DNA from: Knufia peltigerae
Lineage: Eukaryota > Ascomycota > Eurotiomycetes > Chaetothyriales > Trichomeriaceae
Direction of reading: 5' to 3'
NCBI GenBank assembly: GCA_030247855.1
Contig: JAPDRN010000078.1
Coordinates: forward strand, 62,001 to 126,000
DNA: 64,000 nt
Shown: one piece after another, positions 22,574 through 32,345 of the stretch
How the letters are laid out: each line of letters begins with the position of its first letter
Numbering within the stretch: the stretch's first letter is position 1
Program-made: the position numbers and the translations under genes
The notes under the pieces: model-generated
What the model saw: only the letters and a program-made list of their open reading frames with translations
What the model was told of the DNA's origin: nothing
Database searches by the model: none

Positions 22574-23076
22574 CTCGGAGTGGTGCGTAATGGATGTAAA
22601 GGATTCACGGCGAGCGCTTTCGGGGCGCGACGCAGGACGAGATTCTGCGCATCCAGGAAGACGGCGACGTACCAGAATCAGGCGTTCATAGTGTGTGAAG
22701 AGGTCAGAAGGAGGCTTGCGGTGGTGGCCAAGTTGAAGTGGCAGTTGGTGGCAGTCGAAATGGAGTCGCAGTCGGCAGAAGGTGGAGTCTCTCGAATAGT
22801 CGACCTACAACACAGATCAGATTCAGATCAGATCCCATTTCACGGTTACAACTTCCCTAGTGGTACGAACCACATACTATATTGTTCAGCAAAACCCTGG
22901 CAGTCTTATTGTACATGGTTGAACCAGAAGACAAAGAAAGCAAACTGGATCAACGCGCATTTGGCAATCAATCAGTCTGCCCCTGGACACAAAGGATGCT
23001 GCATTCAGAGCCTCATGATCGTAATCCATTTCTACCATCAGACGCCCAGGTTGTTTCAGGGATGTTCTAACCTAAC
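22574..23076. other. Intergenic between HFI1 start and AIP1 stop
   Basis: About 500 bp that should contain the HFI1 promoter and the AIP1 3' UTR. A short CCTAACCTAA run occurs at about 23070-23080. No gene was recognised. Confidence 0.45.
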
Positions 23077-25002
23077 CTAAACTATCTGGACCTTCCACTT
23101 CTTCACTGTAGCATCTGCGCCAGTGCTGTAAACTGCATCACCGAGCCAAACAAGACCATTAACCCCTTCTTTGTGAGCGTTGGTCTCCTTCACTCGTTTC
23201 CCGGGCTCTCTGAGGCTCCAAGCAAATATGTTGGTGTCAAGACTTCCTGAGACAGCACCTGTACCCTCTGGATTCCATGCGATGCATGTGATTTTGCCTG
23301 TATGAGCACTCCAACGGTCTGTCACAAGATCAAGGCTTGCCGTGCCTGTCACAAGACCTGTAACTCCACTACTTATCTTGTAAACATAGATCTTGCCAGC
23401 TGCTGTGCCGACAGCGACCATGGAACCATCCTGAGAAAAGGATATTGCTGTCAAAGGAGCGGCGGAGACTTTTTCGACAACTGCGGTCTGTTTTGGTGCC
23501 TTCCCAGGTGTCACAGAAAACAACCGCAAGCTCGAATCCTCAGAACCGATGGCAACCGTGCTTCCAGATGACGAGAGAGATGTCGGTGTGGACTTGAGCG
23601 GAAGCTCTCCGTCTTCTTCGCCGTCTCTGTACACAATTACACTCTCCAGCTGAGCAACAACGACCAATGAATCCGAGGTGCAGGTCAAGGCTTTTGGCTG
23701 TGAAGATAATTGAGTCGCCTTCCCAGTAAAGGTCTTTGCGCCGGCATCGACGGTCCTGAGCGAGTCATCCCAACCCACTGAGAAAATTTGAGGGTGCTTG
23801 CCAGTGGACGTTGCAGCAAGCCCAGAAATAATATTCGTATGTCCATCACCTTCGATGGTTTCTGCAGTTCCGTTTGCAGGTTCCCATGCACAAAGACGAC
23901 CTTCGTAACTTCCCGTCCACAGCGTTTCACTGCCGGCCTCGCCTAAGGAGGTGAGTGCTGTGATATTCTTCTGATGTCCAGAGAGAACCTTCGTCGGTTT
24001 ACTCGAATTTGTGTTCAGATAGTTAAGGTCTCCGCTAAGCGATAGCGAAATGATCAAGCCATCTGCCCTGCCCGAAGGCCATACCACGCCAACTTGCTGA
24101 TCTGGAATAGCAATGCCATCGCCAAAAGTCCATGTGTGCGTTACTTTCCCTGCCTCTACGTCCCAAGTCTTGACGGTACGGTCGCCGGAGCACGTGACGA
24201 AATTCTTCGAATCCTTCGACCATGAAACACCAAAGATACTGCCCTTGTGCCCCTCTGAGCTGTCGACAATCTCCGTCTTCGCCTCTCCTGTTTTGCCATC
24301 GTACAGATAGATCTTCTTATCACCACCAACGCTGAGTAGATGACTTCCATCGGGTGAGAAAGCCACGCCATATATGAAATTAGTATGGTTGCCTCTGCCT
24401 GGAATATCGTTGAACTTGAAAGGTGCTCCGTGGTAGAAGACCAGGTTCTTATCGTCACCGGCTGTTGCGGCTCTCAATGGCCGTTGCTGTCGAATACTAA
24501 CTGCGTTGACCTGCGCAGAGTGCCCGCTGATTTCTCCTACCGTGTTGCCTGAATCCGCAGTCACGCAGTGTCCGTAACGTTGTTTTCCGTCGCCAACAGC
24601 TATTATGCGTTGACTGTCGCCGTCCCAGGCAATATCATTGATCCTCCCAGATATAATGGCATATTCTCCTTTTGTGGCCCCTGAACCATTCGGTGAACAG
24701 TCCCACACCCTGACAATTCCTGAAGCATCGCCTGAAGCGCAGTAGAAACCGGATGGTGCAAATCGGGCGACTGTTGTTGCGGCTGTGTGTTGCGTATACT
24801 GTGTAGATATGGCAGGATCGTCGATCGACCTCAGGAAGATTGACTTGTTCGAGGCGTAGGCTATTCGTTCGCCTTTTGAGTCTGCAGACAGCGGGGTAGG
24901 TTGCCCTCTCGTAGTCGTAGGTAAGGCGGCAAATATGCCATCTTCTTCTAATCAGTCTAGTTGTTGACCGAGGAGCGGATACTAACCAGCAATAAGAGAC
25001 AT
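23077..25002 (-). CDS. AIP1: Actin-interacting protein 1 (WD40 double propeller)
   Basis: Two exons: a tiny 16-nt first exon (24987-25002, MSLIA plus one base) and 23077-24947, giving 628 aa. Aip1 works with cofilin to disassemble actin filaments in cortical patches. The chain is built of WD40 repeats throughout, for example SGHSAQVNAVS, FIYGVAFSPDGSHLLSVGGDKKIYLYDG, GHKGSIFGVSW with SGDRTVKTWD, SGHQKNITAL, and the last pair SAHTGKITCIAWNPEG and NAHKEGVNGLVW, consistent with two seven-bladed propellers. The length matches family members of about 600-620 aa. Without the small first exon the start is lost, because exon 2 has no ATG before the first blade. Confidence 0.92.
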
Positions 25003-25639
25003 TTCGCCGCATCTAGTAGGGCAAGGGCAACGAGTTAGCAAGGGCTTTGACTCTTGTATGAGGTGGGAGCAAGTGGTTGAATGCGAAACGATGTTCGATG
25101 CGTTGACACGAGGCTGACAAGGCTGTAGTCGGGGCGGAAAGCGGGCACTTTGCCAGTCTCGCAAAACGGGGACCAAGTGCGTCAATAGAGTAATTACTAG
25201 TAGTGCGGTTCCTCCGCGTGGATTTTTCCCTTGTGATATTCAGTGAGATGGTCGCTTTAATTCTATCGCTAAATTTGTACATAGGAATGCTAGTAGACAT
25301 GGCTCTGACCAATTTCGGAGCCACTCTGCGTTCCCAAATAGTTACAACTATGGTACACCGTACTCGTACAGATAATCTCTTTTGAGCTCATTTTGCCGTT
25401 CTCCCGACTCAAAAGAACTCTTTGTATCCTTGGCCGCAAGATCAACACATTCAAGTGTTTCTGGAGATGGTCTGCCTGCTCTTGGCATCTTCCCTGCGCT
25501 CCGTATAGCTTGTATATGTTCGGTCTCAAGTGCAGCGGTTCTGCTAGCAGACTCTTCCCGCCTCTTCTCGGTGCATTTGGTTGTATCGGTGTGTTTTCGT
25601 TGTGGGATTGGTGTATTCCTGTCGTGCCTAATGGCTGTA
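25003..25639. promoter_or_regulatory. AIP1 upstream region and RSM18 3' flank
   Basis: This stretch holds the AIP1 promoter and the end of RSM18. A minus-strand open frame (25348-25647, 99 codons, first ATG 46 codons before its stop) has plausible amino-acid composition but no feature I recognise, and it overlaps RSM18 by a few bases. I do not call it a gene. Confidence 0.4.
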
Positions 25640-26246
25640 TTAACCAACTTTCCGCTTTTGTAATTGGGCCTTCAATATTTCAGGATGTCTGTGGACCGAG
25701 GGCATTAAACCTAGTGATATCGCCCGTCGGATAGCCTTTGCGATTTTTCTTTGATTGACTGGTCGCAAGCCGGTAGAGCTGGAGTGTCGAATTCGACCCA
25801 TCTCGGTCATGTATTCAGACATGATTGCAAAGTTCTGAATCAACATGAGTCAACGGAATTACATGCTCAAGGTGGTCCACAAACCTTGTACAAGCTCAGG
25901 GGATTCACCGATAGGGCGTCAAAGACATCAGTCGTAGGCCGCGTTCGTTGCTTCCACTTTCGAGCTTCGGCACCACTCAAATCGTGAGGAGCGTAAACAT
26001 CGCCAACTTTCCAGGTTCGCGTCATTTGTCTCGACAATGCTAGGCTCTCCTGTGCCTTTTGGTCATCTTTGCTGTGTACAGCGAGCCGCGTTGCACTTCT
26101 CGTAGGTATCACTGTACCAAGTTAGCGAACCGACTAATATTTCCAAGCAATTTCTCTGAACACATACGAGTAAAGGACTGTCGCAGTGGCTGCGGCTTTG
26201 CCAGTCGTAGCTCTAGCCCCAAGTTGGAGCCCAATCGCAGGGACAT
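25640..26246 (-). CDS. RSM18: Mitochondrial small-subunit ribosomal protein bS18m
   Basis: Three exons (26168-26246, 25885-26111, 25640-25834) join in phase to give 166 aa. The C-terminal half has the bS18 signature: NFAIMSEYMTEMGRI then STGLRPVNQRKIAKAIRRA and a final LMPSVHRHPEIL, which packs against small-subunit rRNA. The N-terminus (MSLRLGSNLGLELRLAKPQPLRQS) is basic and without acids apart from one Glu, fitting a mitochondrial presequence. The linker between them is typical of fungal mitoribosomal extensions. Splicing rests on GTATGT...ACAG and GTTTGT...TCAG boundaries. The spliced length fits fungal orthologues. Confidence 0.85.
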
Positions 26247-26609
26247 GGCGCTTGCTTTTCGTCTATAGCTCGTTGTCGAAGTAGTTAATGTCGGCGAGAT
26301 ACAGACTGGGAGCAGGTCAAGGTTGCTTTGGGTTGGAGGAAGATACTGTAAAACGGCAAGAAAAAAGCGCGCGGACCACCCTCATCCCGGCGAAAAAGAG
26401 ACGCTGCCCTATAATTTTGTGATCGTGAGCTCCTCAGCGCCCTACTTGGGGCGCATTTTTGATAGTCGACCTATTTAATTCCACTCAACGGATTCTTTAT
26501 ATCATCATTGGGAGCGCTCTTACAGCAAGAGCGTCAATTACATCCTAGTCATATCATATAATCGTTCCTTACATGGCTCCGTGTATTCTCCCTCAGGTGG
26601 CCCATAGCC
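26247..26609. other. Intergenic between RSM18 start and DPB2 stop
   Basis: About 360 bp that must include the RSM18 promoter and the DPB2 3' UTR. No other feature is visible. Confidence 0.45.
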
Positions 26610-29144
26610 TTAGAACCTGACCTCCCTCATCTCCCCCTTCTGCCTCTGTACATCAAACTCAATCCACCTGCCCACTCCACTCCCTCTAGAACTTGCTCGA
26701 CTCATGCCCAATTCATCCACAATGCGTCCTGGATTCATGACATGGCAGCCTTCGTAAGTGATTGTGAACCCGGGCATTTCTGCGTCTGCAAGCACCAGTG
26801 CTGTTGGTAGAGGATATAATGACAAAGCGCCGGCATGATCCCAGAAAACCGGGCGAATCGAATGTGCGAATGGTGCGAGATGAGCCTGGTCAAGTACGGT
26901 CTTGATCAGTTTGCGCGCAGCCTGCGTCGAGTGTGCCGTATTTGAATGAGCCTTTTTCTCGACGGGACCAGGAACATGAGAGGTCGCTTCGTGTACGCGC
27001 TTGTCGAGAGTATCGCTCATTCCTGTAACATCCTCCTCATGACTGTCATCACGCTCTTCGCCCAACTCAGTATTAACATCATCGTCTTCTTCGACATGAG
27101 GGTTGGCCAATGTGACAGCAGTTCTTCTCAACCGACCAGTGATATCATCTCTGAAGAGAACGATCTCATCTAGTGGGCCAAACAAACTTAGTCTGGCCGG
27201 ATTGCTAGCCCAGACTGCTTCACCAGCCAAGCTGCTTTTATCCTGCCGTTCGGAATTCGCACTGGCGATGACTCTGCGAATTCGGCTAGTGAAAACCTCA
27301 GGTACTCCCTGACGGGGCAGCACACACGCACCACCACCAGAGAAAGAACTTGCCCATGGGTCATTATCACCGGGCACAAAGACGAGCGTGGTATTGGCCA
27401 GGAGAAAGGGAAATTCCGCGATCACTGAAGCTAGAGCATCGAAAGCCTCTTTATATTCTACACTGCCGCCCTTGGTGCCGCCCGCCATACTTGCGGCAGA
27501 GATAAAATTCCCTATCAAGACCACGCTAAGAGGAAGATCGTTCGTATCGGTGGCTGATGAGTTGTACGTCGAGAGAATGGCGCGAATGGCTTCAAGGATA
27601 CGGGGACTGTCCAGTGTACACTCTGCTAAGATGGCAATTTTCGTCCGTGGTAGATGTTGTGCCGTGATATCGTCTCGGTCTGCATTGTTATCCGATAATT
27701 CTGCGATGTGTGAGGTGGAAGGAGCAGATTGGGTGTATACTCGTCGTTGAAGCCGTCGCATTTGGGCGCCTATGCCTTTCTCGCTGCCGACACCCAAGAA
27801 ATCGATCCAGCCGAAGCTAGCCCCAACGCTGGTATGTACATTCATTTTGTCGGACTCGAGACCGTTTGAAGAGCCGATTGTAAGGCTGCGTCTCTCAGCA
27901 GGAGGTCCCGCCATGGTTTCGGTGACAAAGTGTCCTTTAATCTGGCCGCCTACGCCAGCGGCTGTGCCGAGATTCGAGATGTGAGAACCATCCTCCTCAT
28001 ATGTTCCTTCGACAAGGACGATCATTCCAGGACAAAACCAAGCACCACCCACTGGGACAGGGCGGGCTATGGACAAATCCAGAGTGACACTGCCGGAAAG
28101 ATCTGTCAATGCAATATCGCCAGCTGCAGAGTACACCAGCATGCCGAGAAGGAGGTGTGACGAGCCGGAGCGGCCCAGGAGGTTTGAGATAGGGGTGATT
28201 TTATATGCTTGTTGGAGCGTGGCAGCGCTACTGCCAGAATGAAGCAGACTGGGCGGTCTGGTCGATGTAGTAAATGATGGCGCCTGAAAAGATTCATTTC
28301 GCATGAGGCGCTGGTGCACCAAGTGGTATCGGTTTCGGAACATGGCTACCTTGTGCTGTGTCGGTGGTAGCAGAGACGCTTTCCCCGAAGCAGTCTCTAA
28401 TGTCTTCTTGGTCGTTGAGTAGGTGAGCCTAGGCTGCTCAAATGCAGTTATGACTTGAAGGTAAGTTCTTATGTCCAGTTGTTGCTCGTCCTCTGTTTGG
28501 GGATCTGATTCTTCAACGTTCAATCCTGAAATGCCCAAGCTAGTTTGACTGTCCTCTCTGCTCACATTGGGTCGGTCTGCAAATGAACCAGACCGAGAAA
28601 GAGTCGGCGCCGCTACTGAACTGTTCGTCCGAGAAAGCTTTCCCGAATCGAGTCGGCCACCAGACATACATGGTTCGAGGGTTTTGAGAATGCCTGTTAG
28701 TTTTTTGTCTTGGCCATCTTCGATGATCAGTCCTCCGCCATTTCTTTTCCATGTTTTTGCGATTTCGTCAAGGACACGCTCCGCGAGGCCCTCTTCTCGC
28801 CATCCACTACCACAGAACTTGCCTATAAAAGTAGACAACAGACCCAACCCAGAGGATGTGAGGGTCAGATTATGTTTCTTCGTGAGGGTTCTAAATGCGA
28901 CCGGTCGTAATGTCTGTGGGGGCAATAGGATCGGAAGGACCGTAGGGACATTATGCGACGTAGCTGTGTTCAGCTGTGCTGCGAAAGGCTGTCTAAGTGT
29001 CGTTGGTCGGCTCTTAATTGGATATGCAGGAGTTCCGAAGCCAGGCGATGAGGACAGAAGTTGGTCCTTCGAGCCTGTTGCACTTGGCTTGAAAACCGGT
29101 GCGGGTAGTTTGGGCGTTGATACGGGTTCCTCCATTGCCCTCAT
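26610..29144 (-). CDS. DPB2: DNA polymerase epsilon subunit B (Dpb2)
   Basis: A single exon of 844 aa. Dpb2 is the essential non-catalytic B subunit of the leading-strand polymerase and links it to the CMG helicase through GINS. Recognisable are the N-terminal segment (PVAFRTLTKKHNLTLTSSGLG), the OB-fold region around LLGMLVYSAAGDIALTDLSGSVTLDLS and the inactivated calcineurin-like phosphoesterase domain (ILAECTLDSPRILEAI, VLIGNFIS, LVFVPGDNDPW, NPARLSLFG), ending with NPGRIVDELGMSR and WIEFDVQ. The metal-ligand residues of active phosphoesterases are absent, as in all B subunits. A second ATG three codons in is equally usable. Its promoter is shared with a histone chaperone. Confidence 0.93.
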   Translation of the reverse strand: MRAMEEPVSTPKLPAPVFKPSATGSKDQLLSSSPGFGTPAYPIKSRPTTLRQPFAAQLNTATSHNVPTVLPILLPPQTLRPVAFRTLTKKHNLTLTSSGLGLLSTFIGKFCGSGWREEGLAERVLDEIAKTWKRNGGGLIIEDGQDKKLTGILKTLEPCMSGGRLDSGKLSRTNSSVAAPTLSRSGSFADRPNVSREDSQTSLGISGLNVEESDPQTEDEQQLDIRTYLQVITAFEQPRLTYSTTKKTLETASGKASLLPPTQHKVAMFRNRYHLVHQRLMRNESFQAPSFTTSTRPPSLLHSGSSAATLQQAYKITPISNLLGRSGSSHLLLGMLVYSAAGDIALTDLSGSVTLDLSIARPVPVGGAWFCPGMIVLVEGTYEEDGSHISNLGTAAGVGGQIKGHFVTETMAGPPAERRSLTIGSSNGLESDKMNVHTSVGASFGWIDFLGVGSEKGIGAQMRRLQRRVYTQSAPSTSHIAELSDNNADRDDITAQHLPRTKIAILAECTLDSPRILEAIRAILSTYNSSATDTNDLPLSVVLIGNFISAASMAGGTKGGSVEYKEAFDALASVIAEFPFLLANTTLVFVPGDNDPWASSFSGGGACVLPRQGVPEVFTSRIRRVIASANSERQDKSSLAGEAVWASNPARLSLFGPLDEIVLFRDDITGRLRRTAVTLANPHVEEDDDVNTELGEERDDSHEEDVTGMSDTLDKRVHEATSHVPGPVEKKAHSNTAHSTQAARKLIKTVLDQAHLAPFAHSIRPVFWDHAGALSLYPLPTALVLADAEMPGFTITYEGCHVMNPGRIVDELGMSRASSRGSGVGRWIEFDVQRQKGEMREVRF

Positions 29145-29459
29145 GAAATAGTACTGTGTATTGTAGTTAGAGTATCGCGGATTTCAAGATTGCAGATTCA
29201 CATGCACATACAAAGAAGAGTGTAAAGTGGTTTTTTGGCCGACGCGTGAAAGCGCGACGCGTCGGAGAAGTTTTGGAGAGCGGGAGTTACTTCCTATATT
29301 CCAAGAGAACGCAGCGCAGGCTATAGATTTATCCTTCCCTCGCTGTCGCAAATCACCCCGTACGACTCACATACTCCCATCAACGTTTGCGTCGACTGTC
29401 TCAGTACCGTGCATTCTATCACTCTCACACCGCAACATCTCTTGCTATCACTGGCAAAC
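29145..29459. promoter_or_regulatory. Bidirectional promoter DPB2/histone chaperone
   Basis: Only 315 bp separate the two outward-facing starts. It contains a palindrome with two ACGCGT boxes (29239-29265). Both genes serve S phase, so shared timing is expected. Confidence 0.75.
29239..29265. promoter_or_regulatory. Two MluI cell-cycle boxes in a perfect inverted repeat
   Basis: CCGACGCGT (29239-29247) and ACGCGTCGG (29257-29265) are exact reverse complements with a 9-nt spacer. Each contains ACGCGT, the binding core of the MBF complex (Mbp1-Swi6 type) that drives G1/S genes in fungi. The site is about 100 bp from the DPB2 start and 200 bp from the chaperone start. Confidence 0.75.
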
Positions 29460-30953
29460 ATGTCTACAGCACGCGAGACTGGGAACGAGAGCGTATCAAT
29501 TCCTCATCCCACGGACGAGGCTTCAAGTCTGTCGCCTCAGGAGCAACTGGCTGAGCTCACAGCCAAAGCAACCGCCGAATATGCCGTCAAACACTTCTCG
29601 GAAGCTGCTGAATTGTATTCGCAGGCAACAGAGTTACAGGCTGAGATCAATGGAGAAATGGCTCTAGGGAATGCAGATCTACTGTATTCATATGGAAAGT
29701 GTCTTTTCTTCCTTGGTCAACAAACAAGCTCGGTGCTGGGTGGCACTGCGGCATCAGCACAGCTGTCCTCAAACAGGGGCAAACAAGGGTCCAAGAAGAG
29801 AAAGCCCGCCGCGACCAACACGACAAATGGAAAGAGTTCGAAATTGCCCGCCGTCGCAGAAGAGGACACAGTTGCCAACGTAGGTGATGTTGTTCCAGAA
29901 CAGAATGTCAAGCCGGAACAGTCCACCTCCGACAAACCCTTCTTCCAGATTAGCGGCGATGATGAGAACTGGGTGGAATCAGATGAAGAAGAAGCGGATC
30001 AAGACCAGGAGGCGGAAGATGAGGAGGATGACGACTTTGCAGATGCTTACGAAATGCTGGACCTCGCCCGTGTTCTGTATTTGAAGAAGCTGGACCAGGC
30101 TCAAGAACACGAACTCGAAGAATCGGAAAAGGGAAAATATGTCGCATCGATAGACCTGACACCAGAAGTTAAGAAACTGAAGAGTAGTATCGCCGACATC
30201 TATGATCTACAATCAGAGGTCTCTCTTGAGGGCGAAAAATACTCAGCGGCCGTGATTGACCTGAAACATTGTCTTGCATTGCGAGAAGAATTGGAACCAC
30301 CAGAGTCCAGCATTCTCGCCGAATGTCACTACAAGCTCAGCTTGGCCCTTGAGTTTAGTTCACAGACACAACAACGCGATGCAGATGGAAACCCGACAGG
30401 CGAGCTCCAGATTGACTGGGACATTCGAAATGAGGCCATTGCACAACAGGAGAAGGCTATTGACTGCTGCAAGCTACGTGTATCCAAAGAAAATGCGGCA
30501 ATTGAACCATTGGAGGCTGGGCCACAGAAGGACAAGGCCATGGTTCAAGTCGAAGACGTCCAGGACATGATAGGGGAAATGGAAGTGCGATTGGCCGAGC
30601 TTCGCAAGCCTCCGGTCAATGTTAAGGAGGAGACGGAGATGAAAGAGCAGCTCTCGGGTATCTTGGGTAGTATCCTGGGAAGCGGTGCCACGGAACAGGA
30701 GAAAAAAGACAAGCTAGCCCAAGCGTCAGAGACGGCGACCGACCTGAGCGGACTGGTCAAGAGAAAGAAGCCCAAGACGTCGCTGGAGAATGGGGGAACA
30801 AGTGGTCTGGGGTCTGCTGCATCCACGCCAATCGCCATGGCCGAGACTCCTGAATCAGGACCAACGAAGAAACGCAAGGTGGAGTTTGTTGACGAAGCAC
30901 AAGCGTCCTCACAAGAGAAGAAGTCGAAAGTAGAAGATGTTACCGATACATGA
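29460..30953 (+). CDS. sim3: NASP/Sim3/Hif1-family histone chaperone
   Basis: A single exon of 497 aa with the SHNi-TPR architecture. A first TPR (about 35-75, ATAEYAVKHFSEAAELYSQATEL then LLYSYGKCLFFLG) is interrupted by a long acidic insert (about 165-205, rich in Glu/Asp), followed by further TPR helices (FADAYEMLDLARVLYLKKL, IADIYDLQSEVSLEGEKYSAAVIDLKHCLAL, LAECHYKLSLALEF). Two basic nuclear-localisation-like stretches (KRKKPK, KKRKVEF) lie near the C-terminus. Family members carry H3-H4, or the centromeric H3 variant in fission yeast Sim3. It is divergent from DPB2. I cannot tell the centromeric from the general H3 role. Confidence 0.88.
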   Translation: MSTARETGNESVSIPHPTDEASSLSPQEQLAELTAKATAEYAVKHFSEAAELYSQATELQAEINGEMALGNADLLYSYGKCLFFLGQQTSSVLGGTAASAQLSSNRGKQGSKKRKPAATNTTNGKSSKLPAVAEEDTVANVGDVVPEQNVKPEQSTSDKPFFQISGDDENWVESDEEEADQDQEAEDEEDDDFADAYEMLDLARVLYLKKLDQAQEHELEESEKGKYVASIDLTPEVKKLKSSIADIYDLQSEVSLEGEKYSAAVIDLKHCLALREELEPPESSILAECHYKLSLALEFSSQTQQRDADGNPTGELQIDWDIRNEAIAQQEKAIDCCKLRVSKENAAIEPLEAGPQKDKAMVQVEDVQDMIGEMEVRLAELRKPPVNVKEETEMKEQLSGILGSILGSGATEQEKKDKLAQASETATDLSGLVKRKKPKTSLENGGTSGLGSAASTPIAMAETPESGPTKKRKVEFVDEAQASSQEKKSKVEDVTDT

Positions 30954-31112
30954 CAGTTACGAAAAACATGATGGGGTTCTTCGATCTGGTGTGAGAATTT
31001 GGATTCGGAGTTTCTAAGGTGCTGGATTGAGTAGGAGGCCGGGCACAATGATACCAGCAGGGGAGGGTCTAGGTATAGAAACATGTGTGCACTACTTTCT
31101 CTCCTTCCGGCC

Positions 31113-31526
31113 TCACTTTTGATGTACAATAGCCATGGCTTCGACTTCATACAGTATTTCTGGTGCCGCCAACTTCTCGACACCCAGCAAGGTGCTCGGT
31201 GGACGATGGTCGCCAATGAACTTGATATATGCTTCGGCTCTGGAGGTGTCCTTATAGTCAAGATTCACGACAAAATGAGTGGTTTTGATAATGTCTGCGG
31301 GCGTCGCGCCAACCGATTCCAAACACTTTCTCAGGTTCTCCAAGGCCACCTCAACCTGCTCGGCGAATGTCGGTGGTGTTGTCCCTGATTTGGCGTCCAT
31401 CCCGATTTGGCCGGCGATGGTGATCAAAGTGCTCGTAGAAGAGATGGGTGTAGTCTGTACATGTGTATATGTCGGACGTGGTGCGTGGACGAAGGGTGGG
31501 TTGATCAGTTGGGATTTGGAAGACAT
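31113..31526 (-). CDS. Rid-family protein (YjgF/YER057c/UK114), active-site Arg missing
   Basis: An intronless protein of 137 aa, the standard length. Family marks include ITIAGQIGMDAKSG, FAEQVEVALENLRKCLESVGATPADIIKTTHFVVNL and the end YEVEAMAIV. RidA enzymes hydrolyse reactive enamine/imine intermediates such as 2-aminoacrylate, using an Arg in a P-x-R-S motif. Here the matching segment reads HRPPSTLLGV, with Pro where that Arg would be. The protein may therefore belong to a Rid subgroup without imine deaminase activity. It trimerises in known members and has no targeting peptide. Its 3' end faces the chaperone gene 160 bp away. Confidence 0.88.
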   Translation of the reverse strand: MSSKSQLINPPFVHAPRPTYTHVQTTPISSTSTLITIAGQIGMDAKSGTTPPTFAEQVEVALENLRKCLESVGATPADIIKTTHFVVNLDYKDTSRAEAYIKFIGDHRPPSTLLGVEKLAAPEILYEVEAMAIVHQK

Positions 31527-32345
31527 TGTGAGAAATGTTATTGAGGAGTATACGGAGTATCAACGGGATATCAAGAGAAGAAGAGAAACCATCGAGCAGA
31601 ATTTTATACAAGATCCTTTTCGACCCAAGAAAGCTTTTGGTATTTATTACTTCAGAGTTGTCGATCGAGGAACGTGGGGTTATGGAATCTTACCCAACAA
31701 TGGAGATGGCCGCTGATGTTTATGGGCATCATTCCTGGCTTGTTCATGGACGTAAGCCACTTAATCGATTTTACCCTACTACGAGCCACACCTGGTGGCA
31801 GACAAAGATTGCTTGTGGTGTTTCTCGACCCGTGATCTTGACCTTGATCTATCGATAGGATGAGTGTTGGTCCTTAGGATCTCGTACTCGTACAGCCTAA
31901 TTGATTGGAATTATATTAATCCGTTCCATGAGGCTGCGGGGGCTGAAGAGGCTGGTGAGACGTCAATGACAATGGACTGTATCTCAGATCTTTCCTCAAG
32001 GGGAGAAGTCAAGGACAACCTTGATTTGTTCGCAAGTCTGTATTGATCTCGATCTGTTTGCCCCTCGGGCCATCGGATGGAGGAGATCACCATCAGTACG
32101 AGAGCCTGGGGCAAAATGCGGGCGAAAAATTGTACAGTAGTGTGAGAATGTGGGGTCCTTGTGCCGTCTGGCCATGGAGGTTCGAAAATTGACCATCAAA
32201 CCCCGAGCTCGGTCTCTTTCTCCCGGAGGTTTCTCCTCTTACGAGCCATCTTTGTTCTCGGCATATACATACCTAGATATCCACAGCTCCATTCAATTCA
32301 ACGCGCATAGTCTGTGGAGCATCAACAAACAGCGAGGTTATAAAC
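31527..32345. promoter_or_regulatory. Divergent promoter region, Rid protein/zinc-cluster regulator
   Basis: About 820 bp without a recognisable gene, holding the promoters of both neighbours. No specific operator could be assigned. Confidence 0.4.

Noticed and set aside
23070..23083. CCTAACCTAA run resembling telomere repeat
   Set aside because: Only two units, with five- not six-base spacing, inside a gene-dense region.
25348..25647. Possible small minus-strand gene between AIP1 and RSM18
   Set aside because: No recognisable family, overlap with RSM18 and no clear promoter. Left as unassigned.
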